From Rhodopseudomonas pentothenatexigens (GTDB lineage: Bacteria > Pseudomonadota > Alphaproteobacteria > Rhizobiales > Xanthobacteraceae), in contig NZ_UFQQ01000019.1 in the NCBI RefSeq assembly GCF_900218015.1, forward strand, positions 26,727-90,726: a DNA stretch of 64,000 bases, read 5' to 3'. The position numbers were made by a program, and so were the translations under genes. Each line of letters opens with the position of its first letter. Positions within the stretch are counted from its first letter, which is position 1. Positions 43,416-54,394 of this stretch are shown piece after piece. The notes under the pieces are model-generated. The model was not told the DNA's origin. It saw only the letters and a program-made list of their open reading frames with translations, and ran no database searches.

Positions 43416-44774
43416 TTACTTCGCCTTGAGGAAGTCGGCGACTTCGAGCAGCACGAACTCGTTGTCGTCGGCCTTGTTCGGCTCGCGGCTGGTCGAGAAC
43501 GGCAGGTTGTTGTCGTTGCCGACGATGATGTGGCGGTCGTCGACCTTGTCGACGTTCTCGATGGTGAAGAACGGGAACGTCAGCACCCCGTCGGTCAGCG
43601 GCTTCTTGGCCTTCTTGTCCGGATCGCGGATCTTCATCAGGTCGATGAAGCCGATCTTCTTCACCGGCTTGCCGGCGCCGGCGTCGGTGAGTTCGATCTT
43701 GTAGATCCGCTTGAACTTGGCGAGATCGGCGAAGCAGTCGGTGCCCGGCTTGCCTTCGGGGCAGGCCTTGTCCTTGGTGCCTTCGCCGTTGTCGCGCTCG
43801 ATGATCAAGCCGTGGCTGTCGTCGATCATGTTGAAGTCACCGATCGCGTTGCCGTTCTGCTCGAACACGTAGGTCCAGGAGCGGCCGGTGAACTTCTTCT
43901 GGGCGACGTCGAATTCCAGGATGCGTGCGGCTTCCTTGCCGTCGACCTTCTCCCAGTCCTTCTTGTCGGCGTCCCACAGCGGGCCTTCGAGCAGGCCGTA
44001 CAGGAACTTGCCGTCCTTGGAGGCGGCGAAGCCTTCGTAGCCCTTGGAGCGCTTCAGGTTGACGGCGGCGTTGTAGCTGGCGCCCGGCGCGCCGGGCGAC
44101 TGCACCGACCAATGATCCGGCGACTTCACCGGCTTGCCGTCGGCGGTGGTCTCGTACACGCCGAGCACCTTGCCGGCCATGTCGGCTTCGATCAGATACG
44201 GGCCGAATTCTTCGCCGATCCAGATGCGGTCGCCGATGATCTGGAAGCCTTCGGTGTCGAAATCGGCGCCGGTCAGATAGCGCTTGTCGGTGTTCTCGTG
44301 AACGATCCGGAACGGCACCTTCTTGTCGGGGTCGTGCAGGAACACGGTGGCGACACGGTCGACCTTGCTGCCGGCCCAGTCGATTTTGAGGTGGCTGAGA
44401 AACAGCATGGTGTCGGCCGAATTGTAGCGCGAGCCGAAGCCGTTGTCGGTCAGCACCCAGAAGCTGCCGTCGTCCATCTTCTTGATGCCGGAATGGCCCT
44501 GCAGCGGCTGGCCCTGGAACGGCAGCGACACGCCGGTCGGCCGGCCGTTGGACTTGCCTTCGATGCTGCCGAGCGCGTCGACACGCTTGCCGGTGGTGTA
44601 CTTGCCCGAGGTCTTCAGGTCGTCCGGCGCGTCCTTCGGCGCCTCGATGAACGAGGCCGCCGGCATCACCGCGTGTCCGGCGAGAGTGGCCGGGAATTCG
44701 CCTTCGGATTGCGCCAGGGCGGCGGACGTCGCCAGCGCAAAGATCGCGACCGAACCGAGCAGTAGATTTCGCAT
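43416..44774 (-). CDS. Esterase-like activity of phytase family protein, exported
   Basis: A 452-residue periplasmic protein with a signal peptide (to about residue 21, ALAQ). It matches the phytase-like esterase family: LQGHSGIKKMDDGSFWVLTDNGFGSRYNS, FDTEGFQIIGDRIWIGEEFGPYLIE, KGYEGFAASKDGKFLYGLLEGPL and IDDSHGLIIERDNGEG. The repeated Gly-Phe-Glu-rich strands form a beta-propeller; acidic clusters probably bind calcium. It is Lys/Asp-rich and unusually hydrophilic for the neighbourhood. AGGAGG precedes the ATG. A role in organic phosphate scavenging is likely from family but not shown. Confidence 0.87.
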   Translation of the reverse strand: MRNLLLGSVAIFALATSAALAQSEGEFPATLAGHAVMPAASFIEAPKDAPDDLKTSGKYTTGKRVDALGSIEGKSNGRPTGVSLPFQGQPLQGHSGIKKMDDGSFWVLTDNGFGSRYNSADTMLFLSHLKIDWAGSKVDRVATVFLHDPDKKVPFRIVHENTDKRYLTGADFDTEGFQIIGDRIWIGEEFGPYLIEADMAGKVLGVYETTADGKPVKSPDHWSVQSPGAPGASYNAAVNLKRSKGYEGFAASKDGKFLYGLLEGPLWDADKKDWEKVDGKEAARILEFDVAQKKFTGRSWTYVFEQNGNAIGDFNMIDDSHGLIIERDNGEGTKDKACPEGKPGTDCFADLAKFKRIYKIELTDAGAGKPVKKIGFIDLMKIRDPDKKAKKPLTDGVLTFPFFTIENVDKVDDRHIIVGNDNNLPFSTSREPNKADDNEFVLLEVADFLKAK

Positions 44775-44896
44775 GAAACAGCCTCCTGTGATGGAAGCCG
44801 GTCTTGTCGCCGCGCGAGGTCACAGCGGCCTGACGAGTCGATGAAGCGGCGATGACGTGCCTGCGACGGATTGACCGTGCTGCAGACGACCCGGCT

Positions 44897-44925
44897 TTGA
44901 CAGAGGTCGATCCCGGGCCTATTTA
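44897..44925 (+). promoter_or_regulatory. mbfA promoter (-35 / -10)
   Basis: TTGACA at 44897-44902, a 17-base spacer, and TATTTA at 44920-44925. The -10 element overlaps the left arm of the iron-control element, so a bound repressor would block polymerase. Confidence 0.7.
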
Positions 44926-44938
44926 GAAGCGTTCTAAA
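44922..44938. promoter_or_regulatory. Iron control element (Irr-binding ICE motif)
   Basis: TTTAGAA-GCG-TTCTAAA is a perfect inverted repeat matching the ICE motif bound by Irr in Bradyrhizobium and relatives. It covers the -10 region and start site of the mbfA promoter and ends 14 bases before the ATG. Irr represses iron-export and storage genes when iron is scarce. Confidence 0.85.
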
Positions 44939-44952
44939 TTGATGGACATGCG

Positions 44953-45924
44953 ATGAAAGCGTTTTCCGAGCTGACCGAGCGCGAGATCCTTGCCGTGGCG
45001 ATCGCCAGCGAGGAGGAGGACAGCCGGATCTATCTCGCTTTTGCCGAGGATCTGGCCGAGCGCTATCCGGATTCGGCGCGTGTGTTCACCGAGATGGCTC
45101 AGCAGGAGAAGGGCCATCGCCACATGCTGCTGCGGATGTACGAGGAGCGGTTCGGGCCCAACCTGCCGCCGATCCGCCGCCAGGACGTCAAGGGCTTCAT
45201 CCGCCGCCGTCCGATCTGGTTGACCCGCAATCTGCCGCTCGACCGCATCCGCAAAGAAGCCGAGACCATGGAGTTCGAGGCGCAGCGCTTCTACGAGCGC
45301 GCCGCCGAACGCGCCACCGATGTCCACATCCGCAAGCTGCTCACCGATCTCGCCGAGTTCGAAAAGCGCCACGAGCAGCGCGCCGTGCAGCTCACCGACA
45401 AGATCCTCACCCCCGACGCCCGCAGCGCCGAGGACCATGCGGCGCGTCGGATGTTCGTGCTGCAATACGTCCAGCCCGGCCTCGCCGGCCTGATGGACGG
45501 CTCGGTGTCGACGCTGGCGCCGCTGTTCGCCGCCGCCTTCGCCACCCACCAGAACTGGCCGACCTTCCTGGTCGGTCTGGCCGCCTCGATCGGCGCCGGG
45601 ATCTCGATGGGCTTCGCAGAGGCGCTGTCCGACGACGGCTCGATGACCGGGCGCGGCTCGCCGTGGCTGCGCGGCGGCATCTGCGGCCTGATGACCACGC
45701 TCGGCGGCCTTGGCCACACGCTGCCCTATCTGGTCCCCGACAGCTGGGCCAACGCGTTCTGGATCGCGACCGGGATCGCGGCGCTGGTGGTGTTCGTCGA
45801 ATTGTGGGCGATCGCCTATGTCCGCGCCAAGTACATGGACACGCCGTTCCTGCACGCGGTGTTTCAGATCGTGCTCGGCGGCGTCATCGTGCTCGGCGTC
45901 GGCATTCTGATCGGCGGTGCGTAG
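44953..45924 (+). CDS. mbfA: Membrane-bound ferritin-like iron exporter
   Basis: A 323-residue protein with an N-terminal ferritin-like (erythrin) four-helix domain (about 1-150) and a C-terminal VIT1-type membrane domain (about 165-323, five spans). The Glu/His metal ligands are visible in [41 protein letters not shown] and AEFEKRHEQ. The membrane half starts [23 protein letters not shown], the CCC1/VIT1 signature. MbfA exports iron and protects against iron and peroxide stress; the ferritin-like part senses or oxidises iron. The ICE motif in its promoter fits Irr control known for mbfA in B. japonicum and Agrobacterium. Confidence 0.93.
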   Translation: MKAFSELTEREILAVAIASEEEDSRIYLAFAEDLAERYPDSARVFTEMAQQEKGHRHMLLRMYEERFGPNLPPIRRQDVKGFIRRRPIWLTRNLPLDRIRKEAETMEFEAQRFYERAAERATDVHIRKLLTDLAEFEKRHEQRAVQLTDKILTPDARSAEDHAARRMFVLQYVQPGLAGLMDGSVSTLAPLFAAAFATHQNWPTFLVGLAASIGAGISMGFAEALSDDGSMTGRGSPWLRGGICGLMTTLGGLGHTLPYLVPDSWANAFWIATGIAALVVFVELWAIAYVRAKYMDTPFLHAVFQIVLGGVIVLGVGILIGGA

Positions 45925-46054
45925 TTGTACTGGGTGGCTCGAATCCGACCTAAGTCTTGGTTCGGAGCGACCGTTCCCCGTATCCGCACGAGGCGGTGGA
46001 TTAAGCAATTCCAAACGGCGAATACTCAGTCTGAAGGCTCTCCAGGAGCCCTTC

Positions 46055-48247
46055 ATGTCGTTCTCGTTCAATTCCATCCGCAAGATCCAGGTCAAGATCG
46101 CGCTGGTCGCCGGCCTCTGCCTGACCGGCGCCAGCCTGATCCTGATCGGATACAGCGTGCTGTCGGCGCAGAGCACGCATCACTACGTCGCCGCCGAGGT
46201 GATGAAGCTGGTGGATCAGCAGACCAAGGAAAGCCTGCTCAACCGCGCCACCGCCAAAGCGGCCGAGATCAAGGCCGAGCTCGACCTCGGGCTCGACTCC
46301 GCGCGCAACATGGCGCACGCCTTCGAAGTGCTGGCCGATCCGAACAATGCCGGCACCACCGACGGCAACCGCCGGCTTCAGCTCAACGCCGTGCTGCGCA
46401 ACACGCTGGAGAAGAACCCGGCCTTCAACGGCACCTACTCGGCCTGGGAGCCGAATGCGCTCGACGGCAACGACGTCGCCTTCAAGGGCCGGCAGACGAT
46501 GGGCTCGGACGGCACCGGCCGCTTCCTTCCCTACTGGACCCGCAGCGCCAGCGGCTCGATCGCGCTGCAGCCGCTGGTCGAATACGACAGCCAGGAGCGC
46601 CACCCGAACGGCCTGGTGAAGGGCGCCTGGTTCATCAATCCGAAGGCGACCGGCAAGGAGAACATCCTCGGCCCGCTGCCCTACATCGTGCAGGGCAAGG
46701 CGGTGTTCCTGGCGACGATGTCGGTGCCGATCAAGATCGACGGCAAGTTCGTCGGTGTCGCCGGCGCCGACTACAATCTCGACTTCGTTCAGAAGCTGGC
46801 GCAGCAGAGCAACAGTTCGCTGTTCGGCGGCAAGGGCAAGGTCGTGATCCTCAACGACACCGGGCTGATCGTCGCCAACAGCGCCAATCCGGAATCGATC
46901 GGCAAGAGTGCGGTCAGCGCCGATCCGCGCTGGGCCGAAAGTCAGGCGATCGTCAACGAAGGCAAAGGCAAGGTGCTCGACGATCCCAGATGGGACAACG
47001 TCGAGATCTACGCGCCGATCTCGGTCGGCCGCACCGGCACGCCGTGGTCGGTGCTGATCTCGGTGCCGCGCAACGTCGTGCTGGCCTCCGCCCACGAGCT
47101 CGACACCGCGCTGAACGACCGCGCCAATTCGGCGATCTTCTGGCAGCTCGGCACCGGAATCCTGGTGGTGGTGATCGCCATCGCGGTGATCGCCTTCGCG
47201 GCCCGCAGCATTTCCCGGCCGATCGGCGATTGCGCCAACTTCGCCGACGGCATCGCCAAGGGCGATCTCGACCAGAAGCTGGCGATCGAACAGGCCGACG
47301 AGGTCGGCGTGCTCGCCGCCTCGCTGCGCACCATGCAGGGCGAACTCAAGCTCAGCATCGCCCAGCGCGTCGAGGATCAGGCCAGTGCCGATCAGGCGCG
47401 GCGCCGCGACATGAACGACATGGCGGACAAGTTCGAATCGGCGGTCGGCAAGATCGTCGAGACGGTGTCGTCCGCCTCCGGCGAGCTGGAGGTCTCGGCC
47501 ACCAGGTTGACGACCACGGCGGAGCGGTCGCAGCAACTGACCTCGATGGTCGCCACGGCGTCGGAAGAGGCCTCGTCCAACGTCCAGTCGGTCGCCACCG
47601 CGACCGAGGAGATGTCGGCCTCGGTCAATGAGATCAGCCGTCAGGTGCAGGAATCCTCGCGGATCGCCAACGAGGCGGTCGGGCAGGCGCAGCGCACCAA
47701 CGACCGGGTCGGAGAGCTCGCCAAGGCCGCGACGCGGATCGGCGACGTGGTCGAACTGATCAACACCATCGCCGGCCAGACCAACCTGCTCGCGCTCAAT
47801 GCGACGATCGAAGCGGCGCGCGCGGGCGAGGCCGGCCGCGGCTTCGCCGTCGTGGCCGCCGAGGTCAAGCAGCTCGCCGAACAGACCGCGAAAGCCACCG
47901 GCGAGATCAGCGCGCAGATCAGCGGCATCCAGTCGGCCACCGGAGACTCGGTCTCGGCCATCAAGGAGATCACCGACACCATCGGGCACATCTCCGAGAT
48001 CGCCGCCTCGATCGCCTCTGCGGTCGAGCAGCAGGGCGCCGCCACCCGCGAGATCTCGCGCAACATCCAGCAGGCGTCGCGCGGCACCAGCCAGGTCACG
48101 ACCAACATCGCCGACGTCAAACGCGGTGCCGGCGACACCGGCACGGCCTCCTCGCAGGTGCTGGCGGCGGCGCAGTCGCTCGCCGGCGACAGCAACCTGC
48201 TGCGACGCGAGGTCGCCCGCTTCCTCGAAACCATCCGCGCCGCCTGA
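46055..48247 (+). CDS. Methyl-accepting chemotaxis protein with double-Cache sensor
   Basis: A 730-residue receptor. TM1 at about 14-34; a large periplasmic region (about 35-360) with the dCache pattern: [43 protein letters not shown] and [12 protein letters not shown] in the membrane-distal part, [21 protein letters not shown] in the proximal part. TM2 at about 365-387, HAMP ([20 protein letters not shown]), then the signalling domain with [20 protein letters not shown]. Ends in an RAA tail as do the other receptors here. Many dCache receptors bind amino acids. CCAGGAG precedes the ATG. Confidence 0.92.
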   Translation: MSFSFNSIRKIQVKIALVAGLCLTGASLILIGYSVLSAQSTHHYVAAEVMKLVDQQTKESLLNRATAKAAEIKAELDLGLDSARNMAHAFEVLADPNNAGTTDGNRRLQLNAVLRNTLEKNPAFNGTYSAWEPNALDGNDVAFKGRQTMGSDGTGRFLPYWTRSASGSIALQPLVEYDSQERHPNGLVKGAWFINPKATGKENILGPLPYIVQGKAVFLATMSVPIKIDGKFVGVAGADYNLDFVQKLAQQSNSSLFGGKGKVVILNDTGLIVANSANPESIGKSAVSADPRWAESQAIVNEGKGKVLDDPRWDNVEIYAPISVGRTGTPWSVLISVPRNVVLASAHELDTALNDRANSAIFWQLGTGILVVVIAIAVIAFAARSISRPIGDCANFADGIAKGDLDQKLAIEQADEVGVLAASLRTMQGELKLSIAQRVEDQASADQARRRDMNDMADKFESAVGKIVETVSSASGELEVSATRLTTTAERSQQLTSMVATASEEASSNVQSVATATEEMSASVNEISRQVQESSRIANEAVGQAQRTNDRVGELAKAATRIGDVVELINTIAGQTNLLALNATIEAARAGEAGRGFAVVAAEVKQLAEQTAKATGEISAQISGIQSATGDSVSAIKEITDTIGHISEIAASIASAVEQQGAATREISRNIQQASRGTSQVTTNIADVKRGAGDTGTASSQVLAAAQSLAGDSNLLRREVARFLETIRAA

Positions 48248-48273
48248 CCTTGTTCAGTCACGGTGAACATCAA

Positions 48274-48300
48274 GGCGCCGCCGTCCCGCACGGCGGCGCC
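48274..48300 (+). terminator. GC-rich hairpin after the double-Cache receptor
   Basis: GGCGCCGCCGT pairs perfectly with ACGGCGGCGCC around CCCGC; no T run follows, so it may be a weak terminator or a stability element. The rest of the 309-base gap 48248-48556 carries a leader for the next receptor and nothing else that I recognise. Confidence 0.6.
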
Positions 48301-48556
48301 TTCGCGTTTCGAGGCCGCAATTGACACGCGGCGGGCGTCTTCGCCTTTCGTCGCTCCGGACTCGTACGTAGTCCGCAATTAACGAAGATTGATACTCGCA
48401 TAGGTAGTGTCGAACCGTCGCGATTGGCGCGATGCACCGGGTTCAACGGCGAACCCTACCATCGAAATCGATTGATGATTCACCGCGGCTTGTTCCTGTT
48501 CCGGAGCAAGCCCGTCGCCGTCGCTCGCTTTGAAATTCGCCAACCAGGAGCCGGCG

Positions 48557-50653
48557 ATGACTCTCAAGATTCGTGTACTGCTGCCGCTGATCGTTCTCGC
48601 GCTCGCCGCCACCGCCATGACGCTCGCAGGCTTCGAGGCGCGCGATGCCGTGATCCGTCGCAACCAGTCGGAGGCCTTCGTCGAAGTCAATCGCGTCGCA
48701 GAACTGCTGCTGACGAGCGCCGGCCGCTGGGCGCTGGAGCGCGGCCTCAGCAACGCGGCGCTGAACGCGCCGAATGCGGCGGATCCCGATCGGCGGGCCG
48801 ACATCGCCAAGGTGCGCAGCGCCGGTGATGCGGCATTCGGCGAGGCGATGCGGCTGATCGGCGAGGTGCCGCAAATGAAGGCCGCCGGCGCGGCGATCGC
48901 CGCCGCGCAGCGCGCCCGACAGGACCATGTTACGCTGCGTGCGCGGATCGACGACGAGATCGGCAAGCCGGCTTCGGCGCGCGATCCCGAGGTGGTGCGC
49001 GGCGCCTTCGGCATCATCACCCGCGCCATCGATGCCGCCGGCAACTCGCTTCGCAGCACGCTGGAGACGCTGAGCGATCCGCCCTCGGCGGCGCTGGCGC
49101 AGATGATCCGGGTGCGGCATCTGGCGGCGATGATGGCCGAGAATGCCGGGCGCGAGCGCGCTTATCTCGGCGCCAAGGTCAGCGCACGGACCGGGTTCAC
49201 GCCTGCCGAGATCGGTGACACCGCCGCGTTCCGCGGTCAGATCGATCTCGCCTGGCCGATGATCGCCGCGTTGAGGCAGCGCGCCGACACCCCGGTCGCG
49301 GTGCTCGACGCGATCCGCACCGTCGACAGCGAATATTTCGGAACCTATGCGCGGGTGCGCGACAGCGTGCTCGCCGCCGGCGAAACCGGAGCCTATCCGC
49401 TCGGCGGCGTCGATTACATCGCCCGCGCGACCGTGGGCATCGAAACCATCCTCAAACTCGCCGGGGCGATCGGCCAGGCGGCCGATGCCGAGGCCGGCGC
49501 CGATTCCGCACGCAGCAGCTCCCGGCTGATCCAGTCGCTCGCCGCGCTCGGCGCCGCCGGCGCGCTGGTGCTGGTCAGCCTGTGGATCACCTTCGTCCGC
49601 GTGCTGCGTCCGCTCGCCGAACTCGGCGGCGCGCTGCACAAGCTGGCGCAGGGCCAGCTCGATCTGAAGCTGCCGGGGCTCGACCGCAAGGACGAGATCG
49701 GCGACATGGCCCATGCGATCGAGGACCTCAAGGTCCATGCGGCCGCCAAGGCGCGTGAGGAGGCCGAGGCGCGCATCCGCCAGGACGAGATCGCCGCGAT
49801 GCAACGCCGCGCCGATATGCACCGGCTGGCCGATGATTTCGAAGGCGCGATCGGCGAGATCATCGAAACAGTGTCGTCGGCCGCGACCGAGCTCGAAGCC
49901 TCGGCCGGGACGCTGAACGGCAATGCCGAGCGCGCCCAGCATCTCACCGTCGCGGTCGCGCAAGCCTCCGAAGAGGCCTCGACCAACGTGCAGTCGGTGG
50001 CCTCGGCCTCCGAGGAGATGACGGCGTCGGTCGAAGAGATCAGCCGCCAGGTGCAGTCCTCGGCACAGATCGCGCAGGAAGCGGTCGAGCAGGCGGCGCA
50101 CACCAATCAGCGCGTCGAGGAATTGTCGCAGGCGGCGGCGCGGATCGGCGATGTCGTCGAACTGATCAACACCATCGCGCAGCAGACCAACCTTTTGGCG
50201 CTCAACGCCACCATCGAAGCGGCGCGCGCCGGCGAGGCCGGCCGCGGCTTCGCGGTGGTGGCCGCCGAGGTCAAGGCGCTGGCCGAGCAGACGTCCAAGG
50301 CGACCGGCGAGATCGGTCAGCAGATCGCCAGCATTCAGTCCGCCACCCACGAGTCGGTCGAGGCGATCAAGGGCATCGGCGGCACCATCGAGAAGATGTC
50401 GGAGATCGCCTCGACCATCGCCTCGGCGGTGGAGGAGCAGGGCGCCGCGACACGCGAGATCTCGCGCAACATCCAGCAGGCCGCCCAAGGCACCCGCGAC
50501 GTGTCGTCCAACATCGTCGAGGTCGAGCACGGCGCCAGCGGCACCGGCGCCGCCGCCGGCGAGGTGCTGCACGCGGCGCAGTCGCTCGCCGGGGAGAGCA
50601 ACCGGCTCAAGCTGGAGGTCGGCAAGTTCATGCACACGGTGCGCGCGGCCTGA
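48557..50653 (+). CDS. Methyl-accepting chemotaxis protein with NIT-like helical sensor
   Basis: A 698-residue receptor: TM1 at about 6-28, a long all-helical periplasmic domain (about 30-315), TM2 at about 325-345, HAMP ([21 protein letters not shown]), then the signalling domain tip [20 protein letters not shown]. The sensor begins [20 protein letters not shown], the pattern of NIT-type nitrate/nitrite sensor domains, with REAAYL-like ERAYLGAK half-way. The NIT assignment is by resemblance only. CCAGGAG precedes the ATG, identical to the upstream receptor's site. Convergent with the DMT exporter gene 15 bases away. Confidence 0.88.
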   Translation: MTLKIRVLLPLIVLALAATAMTLAGFEARDAVIRRNQSEAFVEVNRVAELLLTSAGRWALERGLSNAALNAPNAADPDRRADIAKVRSAGDAAFGEAMRLIGEVPQMKAAGAAIAAAQRARQDHVTLRARIDDEIGKPASARDPEVVRGAFGIITRAIDAAGNSLRSTLETLSDPPSAALAQMIRVRHLAAMMAENAGRERAYLGAKVSARTGFTPAEIGDTAAFRGQIDLAWPMIAALRQRADTPVAVLDAIRTVDSEYFGTYARVRDSVLAAGETGAYPLGGVDYIARATVGIETILKLAGAIGQAADAEAGADSARSSSRLIQSLAALGAAGALVLVSLWITFVRVLRPLAELGGALHKLAQGQLDLKLPGLDRKDEIGDMAHAIEDLKVHAAAKAREEAEARIRQDEIAAMQRRADMHRLADDFEGAIGEIIETVSSAATELEASAGTLNGNAERAQHLTVAVAQASEEASTNVQSVASASEEMTASVEEISRQVQSSAQIAQEAVEQAAHTNQRVEELSQAAARIGDVVELINTIAQQTNLLALNATIEAARAGEAGRGFAVVAAEVKALAEQTSKATGEIGQQIASIQSATHESVEAIKGIGGTIEKMSEIASTIASAVEEQGAATREISRNIQQAAQGTRDVSSNIVEVEHGASGTGAAAGEVLHAAQSLAGESNRLKLEVGKFMHTVRAA

Positions 50654-50668
50654 CGGCTGCGCGTTCGG

Positions 50669-51661
50669 TCAGCGCCGCGCCGCGATGAACACGCCGGCCA
50701 CCACCATGGCGTAGCCGGCGAGGTGAAACAGTTCGAGCGTCTCGCCGAGCAGCGCGATCGCCATCACCGAGCCGAACACCGGCATCAGATGCAGGAACGG
50801 CGCCGAACGGTTCGGCCCGATCAGCGCGACGCCGCGGTTGAAGCACAAATACGCCAGCATCGACGGGAAGATCACCACGTAAGCGAGCGTGAGCGCGGTG
50901 ATCCAGTCGGCGCTCGGCCGCACGCCGCTGGCGTATTCCCAGGCCGCGAACGGCAGCAGCAACAGCGCGCCGCCGCCGGTGGTCACCACGATCAGCGACA
51001 ACGGATGCGTCGCCGGCCGCTTCGGCATCAGCGCCGAATACAACCCGAACGCGCACAGCGCGCCGGCGATCATCAGGTCGCCGCGGTTGATTTCGATCGC
51101 CGCCAGCGCCGCGAAGTCGCCGCGCAGGATGATGGTCAGGACGCCGAGCAGCGACAGCGCGATGCCGATCGCCTGCATCCAGGTCAGCCGCACCCCGAAC
51201 AGCAGCAGCGACCACAGCGCCACGAACAGCGGTCCCGAGGATTGCATCAGCAGCGCGTTCAGCGCCTCGGTGTATTGCAACCCCCAATAGGCCAACGCGT
51301 TGTTGATGGCAAAGCCGGTCGCCGACAGCACCATCATCAGCTTCCAATGCACGAGCAGCTTTCGCCAGTCGCGCCGCAGATGCGGCCATGCAATCGGCAG
51401 CAGCAGCAGCATCGCGCCGATCCAGCGCACGCAGGACAGCGTCACCGGCGGCACGTGGCCGGCCACCGCGCGTCCGAGCACGATGTTGCCGGCCCAGAAC
51501 AGCGAGGTCAGGCTGAGCAGCAGATAAGGCTGGTTGGCGAGCCAGCCGAAAGCGGTGCGGAACCAGGAGATCAAACGGCGGTCGCGGGCGCGATGGACGA
51601 TTCCGTCTTCGTGCCCGAATTTTCCACGCCGCAAAAGAGGCGCGGGGCGGATTGCAGACAT
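50669..51661 (-). CDS. EamA-domain DMT-superfamily transporter, paralogue 1
   Basis: About 330 residues with ten membrane spans in two EamA repeats. The first span is NQPYLLLSLTSLFWAGNIVLGRAVAG, the first repeat ends SSGPLFVALWSLLLFGVRLTW, and the second has GLYSALMPKR and PSMLAYLCFNRGVALIGPNRSAPF. Such proteins export amino acids or other metabolites. The start at MSAIRP gives about 45 residues before the first span, more than usual; a shorter start may be used, and one nine residues longer also exists. A paralogue lies at 54602. Confidence 0.85.
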   Translation of the reverse strand: MSAIRPAPLLRRGKFGHEDGIVHRARDRRLISWFRTAFGWLANQPYLLLSLTSLFWAGNIVLGRAVAGHVPPVTLSCVRWIGAMLLLLPIAWPHLRRDWRKLLVHWKLMMVLSATGFAINNALAYWGLQYTEALNALLMQSSGPLFVALWSLLLFGVRLTWMQAIGIALSLLGVLTIILRGDFAALAAIEINRGDLMIAGALCAFGLYSALMPKRPATHPLSLIVVTTGGGALLLLPFAAWEYASGVRPSADWITALTLAYVVIFPSMLAYLCFNRGVALIGPNRSAPFLHLMPVFGSVMAIALLGETLELFHLAGYAMVVAGVFIAARR

Positions 51662-51795
51662 GCGCGGTCGTGGTGCGGTTCCATGCATCGCCGCGCCGTC
51701 TGCGATGATGCGGCGCGGTCGACAGCGGCCGAGAATCGGCTACCACATGGCGGCCGATCCGCGCATCCTGTGCAGGACAGTCGAATGGGACGGAC

Positions 51796-52209
51796 ATGAG
51801 CATCGACCAGTTGAACATCCAGGGCCTGACGGAGCTTGACCGCGACGATCCGGGGCCGGTGGTCATGGTGAATCTGATCAGGTTCAGCGAGCAGGCCGGC
51901 GACGGCGACGGCACCGGCTGGGATGCTTACATGCGCTACAGCTCGCAGAAGGTGGCGCTGGTCAAGGCCCACGGCGGCATCCTGCTGTGGAACGGCAATG
52001 CCAAGGCGGTGGCGTTCGGTCGTCTCGACGGCGCGCCGTGGGACTACGTTTCGCTGGTCTACTACCCGTCGGTCGAAGCCTTCATGACGATGATGCGGTC
52101 GCCCGAATATCTCAGCCAGTGCGAGCCGCATCGCCGCAACGCCTGCGCCGATCATCTGATCATCTGCACCCGCGAAGCCTTCAGCAAATTTCACATCCCG
52201 GCGAAGTGA
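51796..52209 (+). CDS. DUF1330 domain-containing protein
   Basis: A 137-residue protein of the DUF1330 / dimeric alpha-beta barrel type: PGPVVMVNLIRF, WDAYMRYSSQKVALVKAHGG, DYVSLVYYPSVEAFMTMMRSPEYL. These small ferredoxin-like proteins form dimers; function generally unknown, some resemble monooxygenases. GGGACGG precedes the ATG. Divergent from the DMT gene, convergent with the haloperoxidase-like gene. Confidence 0.88.
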   Translation: MSIDQLNIQGLTELDRDDPGPVVMVNLIRFSEQAGDGDGTGWDAYMRYSSQKVALVKAHGGILLWNGNAKAVAFGRLDGAPWDYVSLVYYPSVEAFMTMMRSPEYLSQCEPHRRNACADHLIICTREAFSKFHIPAK

Positions 52210-52336
52210 GCCGGACATGACAGTTTCTCCTCGGCGGTGAAGCCGAGGGCCGCCTGCATCCGTCTGCGACCGGCGCGCCGAATCTGGGCGGTCGCGCGGT
52301 GGTTTCCGCGCGACCGGATTTGTCGCGATGCGCGGA

Positions 52337-54394
52337 TCAATCGAGCCTAACGGTCTTGATCTCGAGCGGTCCGAAGTTCGCGGCGGCGTCCAACCCTTTT
52401 GGCAGCGCAACCCCGGGACATAGCAGATCGTCACGCATCCGCTTCGCTTCGCTGCCCGGTTTTTTGTCGGATGCCGAGAACAATTGAGGCGTCGGCATTC
52501 CGCTGCGGGGGCTGGCGGTCGTCATCCCGCTCATCTGCTTGCGATAGACCTGCCTGGCGATTTCGTTGCCCATTGTAATGCCGTCGTCGGCATCGAAGAT
52601 CCAATGGACGCCCATGAAGATCCGGCTGTCGGCATTTTCGCGCTCCGCGCAATCCAGAGTTAACTTGCGCTTGCCGCAGAACAAGGAGGGGGTCTTGTCG
52701 TTCGGACTGCGCGGCTCGTCGCAACGAACGTAGTTGAAGACGTCGCGGTTCTTTCCATTGAATTCGTCCGATCGGAATTCGAACTCTGCTTCCGGCTTCA
52801 CGAATTGCCGCAGCATTCCGAACAGCGCGCCGCCGAACACCGCATGCCCGGACGGATAGGACGGGAAGGGTGGTGTGATGTTTCGGGGCTGCTCCGCATT
52901 CGTCACTTGCGCGCCGACAGGAAGCCACTTCGGGGCGATCCGGTCCGCATCATCGTTGCTTCCGGTACCGGTAGGCGCGGGGGCGCGCGGTTTCATGGCC
53001 GCTTCCGTCGCCTTCGCTTCCTCGACCGCTCGGATGTAGGTCACGGGACGGGGATACTGAAAGTGATATTTCGCATCCCACGCGCTGATCGACGAATCCG
53101 CGAGCGCCATGTTGATGAGCGCAAAGAACCGCGCCAACTCGACCGGCGACTTGACGTCGATCGCGTTGTAGCCGTCTTCTGGCTTGAGTTCGAGATGCGC
53201 AAGCGCGGCCAGCGCGATCTGGTTGTAGAGCCGGGCGGGCGCGCAAAGATTTGCGGTGCCGTCATAGGCCCAGAACTGGGCGAGGTACAGGCCGATGTCC
53301 GGCGGCGGGTCTACCGAGACGTCGTTGAGCCTCGCGTCGCGCCCCCATTTGCGAACGGCGTCATAGGACTTTATGGAGGTCTTTTCGGCGGTCTTGTCCG
53401 GGTTCACGAAGAAGTCTCTGGTCGGATCGACGTCCGGCCGGAACTGGAAGGCTGAGCTCAGAGCGAACGGCTTGACGTTGGCCCAATATCCCCCGAGTGC
53501 AGTATCCAGGCCGGACACAGGGTCCCTTTGCCATTGGAGGTAATTGTAGTCCGTATCGCTCGGAGTGTGTCGCGGTCGGAAATCGTTGCGCCAGACGGGG
53601 TCGGGGCGATCGGCGCCGTCGTGGACACGTTCTGCGATAATCCGGCCGGCGATCGCTCGGCCGACGTGAATTCCTTCTTCCCGGGCTTCCTTACTCGAAT
53701 TGGCCTTATCCAGCGCGCAGCGGTAGTACCGCGACAGGCTGAACGACGGCGAAATGCAGGGAAGCGTTTGCGCCGCGGCGGCACCCATTGCGGCGCGCGT
53801 CGGATCGGGCAATTCCTGATCGTTGAGGCCCGGATAGAGCCAAGTCATGAGCTGATAGGCTGCCTCGGTGAGTGCGACCTCCACAGAAGCCCCGGGCTTC
53901 GGCACGATCTGAGGCCCCGGCAGCGTGGTTTCGTATTTCCGATCGAATGCGTTCTGTGCTTCGAACATCGCTTGGTGGATCAGCGCCAGTGCGCGCGCGG
54001 TCCGGGCCGGCCCGAACTGTTCCTGATAGGTGTTAGGGCTGTCGGCGATCGTAACCCGGTGATCTATCGCGGTAAGGTCGAGTGCGATCAGATGCCATAA
54101 CAGGAAGTATCTTCGCGGCTCAGGACCGTTGAGAAGTTCGAGAAGCGAAGTGGAATTGATGCTGGCCGGGGTCGATTTCGAATCGACGAATGTTTGCAGG
54201 CCGGGAACGGTCAAACTCTGGCGGAACGGCTCGATCGCCTGGATCTGGGCGGTCGGTGGACGGGGCGGCCGAGGACTGGTGCCGAAAACCCGGCGGAATT
54301 CCTGCCGGCTTTCCGGTTGCAGGTTTTGGGCCAGCAACGATGTCGAGCAGGTGAGCGATAAGCACAGCGCAGGGAATAGACGTAGTGCACGCAT
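52337..54394 (-). CDS. Vanadium-dependent haloperoxidase / PAP2-superfamily protein, exported
   Basis: A 685-residue protein with a signal peptide (to about residue 22, SLLAQ). The vanadate/phosphate-binding triad is present: KYHFQYPRP (Lys and Arg, near 440), SYPSGHAVFGG (Ser-Gly-His, near 513) and DSRIFMGVHWIFDADDG (Arg, His, Asp, near 590-600). This is the acid phosphatase/vanadium haloperoxidase core; length and the long N-terminal helical half fit vanadium chloroperoxidase-like enzymes, which oxidise halides with peroxide. Cysteines near 245, 400 and after 575 could form disulfides. GAGGAT spaced six bases before the second ATG fixes the start. Codon use is less GC-biased than its neighbours. 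A plain acid phosphatase activity cannot be excluded. Confidence 0.82.
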   Translation of the reverse strand: MRALRLFPALCLSLTCSTSLLAQNLQPESRQEFRRVFGTSPRPPRPPTAQIQAIEPFRQSLTVPGLQTFVDSKSTPASINSTSLLELLNGPEPRRYFLLWHLIALDLTAIDHRVTIADSPNTYQEQFGPARTARALALIHQAMFEAQNAFDRKYETTLPGPQIVPKPGASVEVALTEAAYQLMTWLYPGLNDQELPDPTRAAMGAAAAQTLPCISPSFSLSRYYRCALDKANSSKEAREEGIHVGRAIAGRIIAERVHDGADRPDPVWRNDFRPRHTPSDTDYNYLQWQRDPVSGLDTALGGYWANVKPFALSSAFQFRPDVDPTRDFFVNPDKTAEKTSIKSYDAVRKWGRDARLNDVSVDPPPDIGLYLAQFWAYDGTANLCAPARLYNQIALAALAHLELKPEDGYNAIDVKSPVELARFFALINMALADSSISAWDAKYHFQYPRPVTYIRAVEEAKATEAAMKPRAPAPTGTGSNDDADRIAPKWLPVGAQVTNAEQPRNITPPFPSYPSGHAVFGGALFGMLRQFVKPEAEFEFRSDEFNGKNRDVFNYVRCDEPRSPNDKTPSLFCGKRKLTLDCAERENADSRIFMGVHWIFDADDGITMGNEIARQVYRKQMSGMTTASPRSGMPTPQLFSASDKKPGSEAKRMRDDLLCPGVALPKGLDAAANFGPLEIKTVRLD

